A DNA stretch of 37,077 nt from Candidatus Absconditabacterales bacterium (lineage in GTDB: Bacteria; Patescibacteriota; Gracilibacteria; Absconditabacterales; Absconditicoccaceae), in the NCBI GenBank assembly GCA_023228925.1, contig JALOAF010000010.1, forward strand, positions 1 to 37,077, written 5' to 3'. Within the stretch, counting starts at the first letter, position 1, and every line of letters starts with the position of its first letter. Below are positions 20,620-32,096 of this stretch, piece by piece. The notes under the pieces were generated by a model. The model saw only the letters and a list, made by a program, of their open reading frames with translations. It did not search any database and was not told the DNA's origin. Both the position numbers and the translations under genes were made by a program.

Positions 20620-23109
20620 TTATTTATAGTAATTAGAAATTTCTATAATTTCATCTCGAATATCCATTTCTTGAATTTGTTGGCTGTGGGTGACAGTATA
20701 AAGTTTTAGCTCCCTTTGTTTTACAAAATCATTGAGCATGTCAGCAACTTTTCATACTGTATCTACATCTAAATTATTTATGGTTTCGTCTAAAAATAAA
20801 ATTGGAGATTTTGTATAACTGGATATTGCTAGCATTCGTACTAATTTTAGGATTACTCTTTGTCAGCCACTCAGTGCTTTGATATCTCTTTCTCATTTGT
20901 CATCATATACCTTTACATCCATTTCTAAATTATCTCCTTTTTGTAGTAATTTTATATCTATGCTATAATCTACCACTTGAGCTAAAAATGAATTTATTAT
21001 TTCTGTTAATGTTGGTAGGTATCATTCTAAAACATAAAACATAAGTTCTTTTGAAAAAATTTGATATAAGTGTTTTACTAGTTTTTCATCTTCTTTTAGT
21101 TTCAAAATTTCTACTTGGCTATTTTTGAAATCATCTATTAAAATTTCTAAATCACGAATATTGTTTTCCATATCTTTATTTAAATTTTCTAATTCTTGTA
21201 TTTTTTGTATATCAAAAGACTCTAATTTTTGTGTTTGTTCTTTTTCTAATATTTTTAGATTTTCCAATTCTCATTCTATTTTTTTACTCTCTTGCTTATT
21301 GTTTTCAATTTGCTGTTGGAGTTTGATTTTTTCTTCTTTTAGACTTTCTATTTCTTTTTGAGAAACTTCTAATTCTAATATCTCTTTGTCTAATATTGAA
21401 ATTTGTGTTTGATTGTTTTTTCGTTGGCTATAGCTTTCTTGAATTTTTTTGAAATCAATTTCAGTTAAAAAAGTTTTTAAATTATGAATATTTTCTTCTA
21501 TTTTTTTGATTTCATTTTCTAAAGTTTCTGTTGTTTGTTGTTCTAATTTATCGTTTTGAGTTGATTTTTGATTTGTTTTGATTTTTTCTTCAATTTCTTT
21601 TATTCTATTTTCTAATTCATTTTTTTCTTTATTAAAACTTTCTTTTTGTTTTTCTAATTCTTGAAAAGTTTTTTTGTTGATATCTTTAATAAAAGGGCAG
21701 TAGTCGTTTATCTTAGAACAATGGTATTGAGATTCTTCATTGATAGTTTTATCTAAACTATTTATTCTATCAACAATGTTTTTAAGCTGTTGTTCTATGT
21801 TTTTCTTGTTCTCATTTAAGTTTCTTATTTCAATTTCTTTTTTTTCAGTTTCAGCCTTTGTTTTTATTTTTTCATTTTGAATACTTAGTTCTAAATTCTT
21901 TTTCTGATCAGATAAGTTTTGTCCTTTGGCAATAATTTCATTTATAGTTTGAATTCGTTCTTCAATATTTTCTGCTTGTTTTGTAATGAAACTACTAATT
22001 TCACTTGGGATCTTTTTTTGTAAATCAACTCAATTTAGTATTTTTTCACCTTCTTGTAGCAAAACTAGTTTATCTTTCTTTTTTTTATTTATAAGTTCGG
22101 GATTTATTTCATTTAATTTTTTGTGAAAATATTCTATCTTTTTTTCAAAATTTACAGAATCATTGTTGATTATTTTAATACTTTCTTGTTTGTTTTTGAT
22201 TTGCTCTTTTGTATTTTGAAGTTTTACAAAAAATTCTTGATAGGAATTTTTTTGTATTCAAATATAATTATTTAATTCTATATTTAAATTTTTGTCAAAT
22301 GTTTGAACACTAAATCAATCTATATTGATCTTGTCAGCTATCAATTCTCGTTCTTGAATTAGTTCCTGATTTTTAAAAAAAGATCTATTAAAATTTGCAT
22401 TTATTTCTTGAATATTTATTTTTTTGAAATTTTGGATAAGTTTTTGCAATATGTTTTTAATTTTAAAATCATAATTGCTTGTGTCAGACTTTATTTTTAG
22501 TGTGGTCTGAATATCTCTTCTTTTGTTTGCAATTTGATCTTTAATTTCATCTATTCAAATTAGATTAAAAATATTTTTCATTACAATTAATCTTTCCGCG
22601 GCTTGGAGCTCAAAAATATTTTCACTATCTTGTAGTAAAAACATAGTACTCAAAAAAGCTTCTCTAGGAGCTAAAATAGCAGATAAATTTCCTTCTAAAT
22701 CTCTTTCATTTTTGAAAGTAATTTCTTCTAAGTTAGCTCAAGTGGTTTGTAAAATTTCATGTATATCTTTGTCATAATTTTTTGGAATTTCTCATATTAG
22801 ATTGTTGACCAAAAAAAGTTGAGAAGCAGAAGAGTCTTTTACAGGTCATTTGCTTATATTTCTAACGATTAAGTATTTTTGTCCATTTGTTTCAAAAAGT
22901 AGTTTGATAAATCAGCTTTTTCTATCTACATTCAAAACATTTCTACCAGTATTTTTGTAAAGAGCATAAACTGGTCAATCAAAAAACAAAAAACTTTTTC
23001 CACTACCAATTGGAGCTTTGATTAAAAATTTTCCTTTATCAAAAAAAATATTTATGATTTTATCTTTGAATGGTCAAATATTTTGATAAGATATTGCTAA
23101 TAAATCCAA
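20620..23109 (-). CDS. SbcC/Rad50-like SMC-family ATPase
   Basis: An 829-residue protein. Walker A is at the start (IKAPIGSGKSFLFFDGP), and the signature (IKALSGGQRVILKLVRMLA), Walker B (SPILFLDETINNLD) and H-loop (LYTVTHSQQI) are at the end. Two long Glu/Lys-rich coiled coils (about 190-420 and 455-690) flank a hinge reading HCSKINDYCPF. SbcC/Rad50 has a CxxC zinc hook at this spot. Here the two Cys are six residues apart, so the hook is altered. The role is probably DNA-end processing or recombination. The SbcD nuclease is not in the window. The start is uncertain. No ATG precedes the conserved N-terminus before an in-frame TAA, so TTG at 23109 is taken. The stop is TAA at 20620-20622. Confidence 0.85.
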
Positions 23110-23267
23110 AATTATTTTTTAAATATAAATATACCTAGCATACTAGAATACTTTTCTTTTTCAAGATTTGATTTTTTGTATTTAAAATATACTTTATTTG
23201 TTCTGGACTTTTTGATATAAATTTATATAATGTTTTTTGTTATTTTATTTTATTAAAAATATAAATT

Positions 23268-24116
23268 ATGGTTAATAAAATTTTTTGATTTATGTGAGCT
23301 CCTGGATTAGGAAAAACTGTTGCTATGAATATAGCAGAGCATCCAGAAAATTTAAAATCATTAAAGGAGACTTTATGATTGGAAAAAGATTTGACGGTAG
23401 ATGTTGTAAAAAAAGACACATCTAGACCAAATAGATGAGCAGACGATAGGCTTAAAAATTCTTGAATTCCTGAACAAAATTTTATTGATGATAAGGAAAA
23501 CTATGTATGAGAATATACCTTGACAAACAATAATGCTAAATATGCATATCATGTAGATGAATTAAACAAAAAAGCAGATGTTTTAGTTGCAGAACCTAGT
23601 ATACATCATTTGTCTGCTATGAAGACTCATTTACAAGATAGATTGGTTGTTGTGTTGATAGCTGCAGATACAGAATATAGAAAAATTAGAATGGGAGGTA
23701 GAGGTACTGAAGAAGAATCGCAAATAAATAAAAGATTAATTGAATGAGATGTACAATTGTTTATTGCTAGTAAACTATCTGGAGAAGACTGAGAAATCTT
23801 ATCTAAAATGATAGACCCAAAATGATATGAAATTTATGAACTTATATATTCTTCTTGATGAGATATGAAATATTTAGATAATATGAAAAATTATTTTATG
23901 AATTTAGTTTGAGAAGAAAAGTTTGTAAATGATGCTTCTGACGAATACTTTAAAATGATTATTAATAACACAAAAAAATGAGATACAGAAAAATTGTTTG
24001 ATCATATTATAGTTCGTAGTTTAGAAAAAGATGAATTGGCTGGTGATAATTTTTTAATTGAGTGAGATTTTAGAGACAATATAATAGGAATAATACAAGA
24101 ACATTTATCTAAATAA
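23268..24116 (+). CDS. guanylate-kinase-like P-loop protein
   Basis: A 282-residue protein opening MVNKIFGFMGAPGLGKTVAM with a clean P-loop at residues 10-17. Gly7 and Gly10 are TGA codons. Its guanylate-kinase-like order includes VVKKDTSRPNRGADD (compare TTRP of GMP kinase), YTLTNNNAKYAYHVDEL, ADVLVAEPSIHHLSAMK, VVVLIAADTEYRKIRM and RGTEEESQINKRLIEGD. It is longer than Gmk (about 205 residues), with about 80 extra residues at the end (YFKMIINNTKKGDTEKLFDH). It may be a true Gmk or a relative acting on another nucleotide. No neighbour helps. The stop is TAA. Confidence 0.7.
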
Positions 24117-24151
24117 ATTCTATTATACAAATAATTTAGTTTATAAAAAAT

Positions 24152-24179
24152 AAAAGTCTGCTAATATAGCAGACTTTTA
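24152..24179. terminator. bidirectional terminator
   Basis: A strong stem AAAAGTCTGCTA / TAGCAGACTTTT lies around ATA, between the convergent stops at 24116 and 24200, with A and T tracts on either side. Confidence 0.88.
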
Positions 24180-24199
24180 TTTTTTTGTTTTGAATATGT

Positions 24200-25447
<1,248 letters not shown>

Positions 25448-25518
25448 TTTTAATATTTATTTAATAATTTAAAATCATTTTTTTGAATTGTTTTATTTAT
25501 TCTATCAAACTTTTACCA

Positions 25519-26268
25519 TTAATCTATATGAAATTTTATCTCAGGCATAAATTCAACACTGTTTCATGCTCATATAGATCACATTAATGAAGTTTTTATT
25601 TTTTCTGGTAATTCCTTTCTTAATATATTTACTGCATCATTTCAAGTACAATGTCCTGGTATGATAAAACTAATATCAATCTTCTTTAAATATTCAACAA
25701 TATTCATAATTTCTTCATAACTTGATTCTACTAAATGTAATCATCAAATAATTCACATAATTTTTTTGTTTCAAGTTATTTTGATAGCATTTTCTACAAT
25801 GTTGATTATTCCAGGATGAGAGCATCACACAATTATCATAATTCACTTCTTTCCAAAATCTAATATAGCTGATTGCTCTTTTGCGTTTCATCAATCCATA
25901 GATCATGTTAAGAAAAATCATTTCTCTATTTCCCAATAATTATCAACTTTTATTATATTTTTATTTTCTAATGATTTAAAATCTTTTGGTACATATATTT
26001 TTTTTGTTTTATATTTTTCAATAAATTTTGGTAGAGCATGAACGTGATCATAATGATCGTGAGATATTATAATTCAATCTAATTTTTCTGGATTTAGATT
26101 TAATTCTTTAAAGTTATACTCTAGTCATTCAAATATCTGAGCACAATCAAATAGGTAATTCTTTCAATAATATTTAATCCAAAAAGATACTCAGTGTTGG
26201 GCCAATATATTGTTCATCAAACAAGTATTTTCAGCAACAATCGTTATGCTTGAATTGTTGTTTTGCAT
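25519..26268 (-). CDS. MBL-fold metallo-hydrolase
   Basis: A 249-residue metallo-beta-lactamase-fold protein. It begins MQNNNSSITIVAENT and has LAQHGVSFGIKY, the zinc motif IIISHDHYDHVHALPKF (HxHxDH), SHPGIINIV, LHLVESS and IIPGHCTGNDAV. The arrangement (an early LAQHG motif, then HDHYDH, then GHCTG) is that of the 7,8-dihydropterin-6-methyl-4-aminobenzene-5'-phosphate-synthase-like group, whose exact substrate is usually unknown. Most glycines here are TGA. The stop is TAA. It sits between gpmI and eno in the same direction, with only 71 bases to the eno start. Confidence 0.85.
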
Positions 26269-26303
26269 ATTTTATTTAATAATTTAAATGTTGTATTTTT
26301 TGA

Positions 26304-26420
26304 CCTCCTTTATTAAAGGAGGGGTGGCGCGAAGCACAGGAGGATTTAAATCCCTCTGTCCTACGGACATCTCCCTTTATCCAGCTATGCTGGACTTCCT
26401 CCGGTCGCAAAGGGAGACAA
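26304..26420. repeat. GC-rich palindromic intergenic element
   Basis: About 117 bases with far higher GC than the surroundings, built of nested stems: CCTCCTTTA/TAAAGGAGG, GTCC-TAC-GGAC, CCAGC/GCTGG and TCTCCCTTT/AAAGGGAGA. It lies between the MBL gene and gpmI and codes for nothing convincing. It looks like a mobile REP/MITE-type element. Confidence 0.75.
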
Positions 26421-26429
26421 ATTTTTGTT

Positions 26430-27950
26430 TTATTCGACTAAAGAATTTCCCGTCATTTCTTCTGGTTTTTCTATTCACATCAATTCCAATATAGTCGGAG
26501 CAATATCACTCATTCATCCATTTTTTAATTTTACATCACCTGCATTTATCAATGTCATCCTTACAGGATTGGTTCCATGAGATGGATTTATTTCTCCATT
26601 TGGATACAACATATTCTCTGCATTACCATGATCAGCCATCAATATCATAGCATAATCTTGTTCTATTCATTTTTCTACTATTTTTCAAACACATTCATCC
26701 ACTACCTCACAAGCTTTTATTACAGCATCAAATACACCACTATGTCATACTAGGTCAGGATTGGCATAATTTACAATTATTAAATCATATTTTCATATTT
26801 CATTCAACAATTTATTGGTCACTTCATAAGCAGACATTTCTGGTTGTAAATCATAAGATTTTACTTTTGGAGATTTGATCAGAATTCTAGATTCTAATTT
26901 ATTTGATTTTTCTTTTTGAGAATTAAAGAAAAAAGTTACATGAGCATATTTTTCAGTTTCTGCGATTCTAAGTTGTTTCAATCCATTACCTGAAATTACT
27001 TCTCATAAATTATTAACTACTTCAGTCTGTGGAAAAGCTACAGGTAATTCCCAATCAGAATCATATCTACTAAAACACACATATTTTATGTTTTTAATTT
27101 GTTTGTTTGGTTCTATTTCACAAGCTGGCAATCTTGCAATCATAGAAGAAATTTGTCTAGATCTATCGGCTCTAAAATTATACAATATTACAGCATCATT
27201 TTCTTCCAACAAAGCTATTGGATTTTCATTTTCATCCACAATACTTGTCGCTTGTATATAATAGTCAGTTTTATCTCATCTTTTATATGCTAATTCTATA
27301 GCTTCTTTTGCAGATTTTGCTTTAAATCACTTTCATTCAGTCATCAATTCATAAGCTTTTATAGTCCTATCCCAATTTCTATCTCTATCCATAGTATAAT
27401 ATCTGCCTATTACAGAAGCTATTTTTCCTACTCACAAATCTTTTATCACTTTTTCTGTATCTTCCAAAAATCATATTGCAGATTTTTCAGGAACATCTCT
27501 ACCATCTGTAGTCAAGTGTATATATACACGATCAAAATTTTCTTTTTTACATAATTTTAATATTTCATGCATGTGTCTATAATCAGCATGTACTCATTGA
27601 TCAGAAAATAATCAATTTAAGTGAAGTGCCGAATTATTGTTTTTACAGTGATATATTGCCTTTAGCAATTCTATATTGTCAAAAAATCTTCCAGTCTTTA
27701 TTTCTTGGTTTATAAGTTCGTATGGTTGCCAAACTATTCTTCCTGCACCTATAGTCAAATGTCCTACCTCAGAGCCACCTTGTACTCATTCAGGATTTCA
27801 TACAGCATTTCCACTGCATTTCAGTAGGCAATTTGGATATGATTTGTTATAATTATCATCATTTGGAGTGTTTGCATGATATATTGCATTTCAATGTGTT
27901 TCTTTACTATAACCTCGTCCATCACGGATGATCAACATTACTTTTTTCAT
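26430..27950 (-). CDS. gpmI: 2,3-bisphosphoglycerate-independent phosphoglycerate mutase
   Basis: A 506-residue alkaline-phosphatase-fold enzyme (3- to 2-phosphoglycerate). The metal Asp lies in [18 protein letters not shown], and the catalytic Ser in [17 protein letters not shown], where the common form is [70 protein letters not shown] and [10 protein letters not shown] follow with all binuclear metal ligands. Length is normal. The stop is TAA at 26430-26432. With enolase it gives the 3PG-to-PEP part of glycolysis. Confidence 0.97.
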
Positions 27951-28131
27951 ATTTTTATTATTTTTCAAATAAAAAAAACTGCTTTCTACAATTAAGATTA
28001 TAAAAATTTTAACAAAATTCAACCGTAATTAAGTAATCGTTGAATAAAAAACAATACTATTGGGAAAGATGTTTTTAAATCATAAATAAACAATTTTGTC
28101 AACTAATTTTTTTGAAAAGATTTATGTTTTT

Positions 28132-28160
28132 TTGTTTTTTTAATCAATTATACTTATAAT
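28132..28160 (+). promoter_or_regulatory. candidate sortase promoter
   Basis: TTGTTT (28132-28137), a 17-base spacer and a perfect TATAAT (28155-28160), 34 bases before the sortase ATG. This is the best promoter match in the window. Confidence 0.55.
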
Positions 28161-28194
28161 TAAAAGAGCAAAATTTTATATTGTTTATTTTGTT

Positions 28195-29052
28195 ATGTAT
28201 ACAACTCTTGAATATTTAGAACATCATATTAAAGTTAAAAAATCAAAAAAAAGTCCAAGAGGTTTTTTTAGAGAAATAAAATTGCTTGTTGTAATTTTTG
28301 TTATGTCTTTTGTGTGAATGCTTCTATTTACAAACGCACAGCTGTTTTTTTGAATAAAAGATAATAATGAAATAGTTAATTGGAATCAAGAAACTATAAG
28401 CACAAATAATACTGTTTCTTTGTTGCTTGAGTCAGAGCAAGAAGCAAAAGAGTCTTTTGAAGAAAAACAGAAAGAATTAGATTCGTTGATTTTACATTAT
28501 GAGAATAATTTTAACATAATTGAAAAAACTCCTAGTATGACCACAGAACAAGATTTACAACAAAATATGAAATCTTATGATTTTGATTTTAATTTACTTC
28601 CGCCAATGGATAGATTAATCGTTTCAAAGATTAATTTGGATGTTCCTTTGATAGATAGTAAATATAAAAACGAAATAGATTTTACTCAAGGAAATTTTGA
28701 CGAAGAGTTGGAAAACGGGGTAGTAAAATATCCCACAACTCCACAACCATGATCTGAAGGAAATACTTTGATTTTTGGACATACATCTCAAGAATGGCGA
28801 CAAAAAAATCCATATTGAACGGTTTTTTCAAAAATGCCAGACTTGAATCAGTGAGATACAATAAAGCTTATACGATGATGAAATCTTTATGAATATAAAA
28901 TTGTAGAAAAAATAATAGTAGTTCCATCAAAAGTAGATTCTCAATTTCAAAAGTATCAATGAATTTGATGAGATTATGTTACATTAATGGGTTGTTATCC
29001 ATTGGGTAGAACAGATAAAAGAATGATGATTACAGCAAAGAGAGTTGGATAG
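28195..29052 (+). CDS. membrane-anchored sortase
   Basis: A 285-residue transpeptidase that links proteins to the cell wall. A basic cytoplasmic N-terminus (VKKSKKSPRGFFRE) precedes one membrane helix (about 30-48), then a Glu-rich linker. The sortase barrel has IVSKINLDVPLIDS, NGVVKYPTTPQPGSEGNTLI, the catalytic His in FGHTS (H196), and TLMGCYPLGRTDKRMMITAK with Cys267 and an Arg a few residues after it. The usual TLxTC is TLMGC here. The stop is TAG at 29050. It is encoded alone. Targets with sorting signals are not in the window. Its presence supports a cell wall of Gram-positive type. Confidence 0.9.
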
Positions 29053-29102
29053 AGTAGTTTAATATTAGGTCATATTGAGCTCGTAGGGTAAGGATAGTGC
29101 AT

Positions 29103-29302
29103 ATGGATTCTTCGCTTCGCTCAGAATGACGATACTCTTCTGTCATTTTGCTTGCCTTGAAAAGATTTCGATGGACTGTAATTGTTGGGAGAAATCTAAA
29201 AGCATTAAAGCAAGATTTCTCGCAAGTTATGACACTCGAAATGACAATAGATGGAATGACAATGTTGTGTGGAAATGGATTCTTCGCTACGTTCAGAATG
29301 AC
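29103..29302. repeat. pair of 28-bp direct repeats in a GC-richer spacer
   Basis: ATGGATTCTTCGCT(T/A)CG(C/T)TCAGAATGAC occurs at 29103-29130 and again at 29275-29302. Inside each, the arms TTCGC.. and GTCATTCTGA-type sequence form partial stems. Between them lie related fragments (TCTGTCATTTTGCTTGCC, AAATGACAATAGATGGAATGAC). It is non-coding and lies between the sortase and ackA stops. Confidence 0.75.
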
Positions 29303-29311
29303 AGCTTTAGA

Positions 29312-30511
29312 TTATAGGTTTTTTGTTAGTTCGTAAGTATCTTTTGCTATCATAAGCTCTTCGTTTGTAGGCACAACCATTACTTGAACTTTAGAATCAT
29401 CAGTAGAAATGATTTTTTCTTCTCATCTAAAATCGTTTTTATTTTCATCTAATTTGACTCCAAGCCAAGAAAGTTTATCTATTATCAGTTTTCTAATATA
29501 GCTAGAATTTTCCAAAACTCATGCTGTAAATACTATTGCATCACAGCCATTCAAAATTGAAACATAAGCTCAAATGTATTTTAATATTCTATGAATATAC
29601 ATATTCATAGCCAAACTTTCTTTTTCTTTACCAGCTATGTGTCCGTTTTCTATTTCTCTCATATCACTAGAATTTTCGGATATTCACAAAACTCAACTTT
29701 CTTTGTTTAAAATCTTGTCTAAATCTTGAGATGAAAGTTTTTCTTTTTCTTGTAAAAAATTAATTATTGCAGGATCTATATCTCAGGATCTTGTTCACAT
29801 TATCAATCATTCCAATGGAGTCATTCCCATAGAAGTATCTACTACTTTTCAATTTTTTATTGCAGAAATGCTTGCTCCATTTCCTATATGGCAAACTACC
29901 ATTTTTGTGTTTTTTTCATCTTTTCACAATATTTCACATGTTCTTTGAAACACATAATTGTGAGAAGTTCCATGAAAACCGTATCTTCTGATTTTATATT
30001 TTTCATAATACTTGTAAGGAATGGCATACATATAAGCTTCTGGATTCATTGTTTGATGAAATGCTGTATCAAAAACTGCAACATTTGGAATATTAGGAAG
30101 CAATTTTTCTACTGATTCTATTCACATAATATTTGCTGGATTGTGTAATGGAGCAAGAGAAATGAGATTTTTTAGTTCCTCTTTTACTTGAGTATCAACA
30201 ACTATTGATTGTGAAAATTTTTCTCATCCGTGTACAACTCTATGTCATACAGCAGAAATTTCATCTAAAGATTTTATCACTCATACTTCCGTGTCTACTA
30301 ATAGATCTAAAACCATTTTTAATGCTTCGTCATGATTTTTAATTTCGATTTCAATTTCTTTTTTTTGATCGTTTGAACTTTTGTGCTTTATGGCACTTCC
30401 ACTTATTCAAATTCTATCTACTAATCATTTTGCTAAGACATTGTTGTTGTCCATATCAAAAAGTTGGTACTTTAACGATGAAGAACCAGAATTTATTACT
30501 AAAATTTTCAT
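29312..30511 (-). CDS. ackA: acetate kinase
   Basis: A 399-residue ASKHA kinase (acetyl phosphate + ADP to acetate + ATP). It begins [18 protein letters not shown], and has [61 protein letters not shown] and RSGDIDPAI, with the C-terminal [12 protein letters not shown]. All catalytic residues expected of AckA (Asn7, the Arg in HRVVH, Asp in FDTAF, His in RYGFHG) are there. The stop is TAA. It is downstream of pduL on the same strand and forms a phosphotransacetylase-acetate kinase pair with it. Confidence 0.97.
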
Positions 30512-30588
30512 TATTTATTATTTCAAAATAAAAACTTACCAATAATTGGTAGTACTTATGATGATAGAAATCCAAAGCTTAAAATCAA

Positions 30589-31155
30589 CTATTTTATAAT
30601 TTTACATTCGTCTAAATTTTTTACTCCAGCTGCATTAGCTTCTTCTATATCTATATGAAAATCCAAAGCTCATTTTGAATCTGCTCTAACTATTACATTT
30701 TCAAAAATTAATCATCTTTCTCATTCTGTTTTAACGCTTACGATTTGACTGTTTTCGAGTCAAAATTCTTTAGCTTCTTCTAAATTCATATGGATATGTC
30801 TTTGGGCTACAATTGCTCATTTTTCTGTTGTAATACTTCCATTTGGTCATATAATTTCTAATCATGGTGTGTTTTCTAAATCTCCAGAAAGTCTAACTGG
30901 GGCGTTTATTCCTAATTTATAATTGTCTCAGAGTAGTACTTCTATTTGAGTATCCTTTCTGTATGGTCATAAAATCCTAACTTTTGATATCTCTCATTTA
31001 GGTCATTTTAAGACAACACATTCTTCAGCAGCAAATTGTCATGGTTGTGATAAATCTTTGATTTTTGTTAATTCATATCATTCTCAAAACAACAAATCAG
31101 CATCTTTTCTTGAAAGATGGACATGTCTATTTGAAATTCAAACTGTTAATTTCAT
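30589..31155 (-). CDS. pduL: phosphate propanoyltransferase-type phosphotransacetylase
   Basis: A 188-residue PduL-type acyl-CoA phosphotransferase (acetyl-CoA + Pi to acetyl phosphate). The zinc histidines sit in ISNRHVHLSRKDADLLFG and AQRHIHMNLEEAKEFGL, and the core has DLSQPGQFAAEECV, VRILGPYRKDTQIE and GINAPVRLSGDLENTPG. It is unrelated to the classical Pta. It has no N-terminal microcompartment-targeting extension, which suits a free housekeeping enzyme. The stop is TAG at 30589. It starts 23 bases after the pflA stop, so it is very likely co-transcribed with pflA. Confidence 0.95.
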
Positions 31156-31178
31156 CTTATTGTTAAAAAAATATAAAA

Positions 31179-31904
31179 CTATCTAACATAGACTTCTTTG
31201 AAGTGTTTTTTGAACAAATTTTCAGCTTTTTGTACTGCCTCTTCTGTTGGAGCTGCTACTCAGTGTAACTCATATTTTCGTCATAACTCTTTCCATTTAT
31301 GTTCTCCAAAAGTATGATAAGGAAGAATTTCTAGTCTTTCTATACATTTGTATTTCCCATATTTTTCTCATAGCATGTTTATATATTCTTCTTGATCAGA
31401 ATATCAAGGCACTAAAACATACCTAATCCGTGTTCTTTTGTTGTTTTTCTCTAAATAATCTAAGAAATTAAAAACATTTTTATTTTCTTGTCATGTAATT
31501 TTTTTGTGCCAATCGTTGTCTATATGCTTAATATCCAATAAAATCATGTCGGTATATTCCAACAATTCCTCTACATTTTTATTCCAAAGACATCAGTTTG
31601 TATCTAGACAAGTATGTATGTTTTCTTTTTTTAATTTTTTGAATAAACTAATTAGGTCTTTTGCTTGTACTAGTGGCTCTCCACCTGAAATCGTACAACC
31701 ACCTCTAGTTCAAAAATAAGGAACTGTTTGTTTTATCATCTCTACTAATTTATCTATTTCCATTTCTTTTCATCAATTTATTGGAATAGTGTCAGGATTG
31801 TGGCAATATATACATTTGAAAAAACATCATTGTAGAAATAGAACAAATCTAATTCAAGGTCATTCTTGAGTTCAAAAACTTTCTATAGAGTGTATTTTAA
31901 GCAT
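31179..31904 (-). CDS. pflA: pyruvate formate-lyase activating enzyme
   Basis: A 241-residue radical SAM protein that installs the glycyl radical on PflB. It begins [15 protein letters not shown], with the 4Fe-4S cluster motif [13 protein letters not shown] (CxxxCxYC), [13 protein letters not shown] (SAM-binding GGE), [25 protein letters not shown] and [13 protein letters not shown] near the end. The stop is TAG at 31179. It follows pflB on the same strand across a 192-base gap holding a strong inverted repeat. Confidence 0.96.
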
Positions 31905-31979
31905 GGATTATTAGGTGTTTGTAAAAGGTGGTTATGAAACATTGTACTGTCTTTGAAGGCGAAGGATATAATTAGTAAA

Positions 31980-32077
31980 GGAAGTCCCCCCTTTTTAAGG
32001 GGGATTAAGGGGGATTAAATAAGAGTACTTTCATTAGTTCAAATCCCCCCTTCCCCCCTTATCAAAGGGGGCGTTCC
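31980..32077. repeat. 98-bp inverted-repeat element between pflB and pflA
   Basis: The ends are GGAAGTCCCCCC and GGGGGCGTTCC, with inner blocks TTTTTAAGGGGGATT and AATCCCCCCTT. The whole stretch can fold as a long imperfect hairpin. The G- and C-runs contrast sharply with the AT-rich genes. It is probably a mobile palindromic element, and in a pflB-pflA transcript it would form a strong RNA stem. Confidence 0.75.
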
Positions 32078-32096
32078 TTACGAATAAAGTTCGTTA

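Noticed and set aside
29126..29336. Two overlapping plus-strand frames of about 60 codons
   Set aside because: They run through the repeat element into the end of ackA and show no family features.
32031..32050. tRNA T-loop (AGTTCAAATC)
   Set aside because: The flanking bases do not pair as a T-stem and no anticodon or acceptor stem is found. It lies within the palindromic element.
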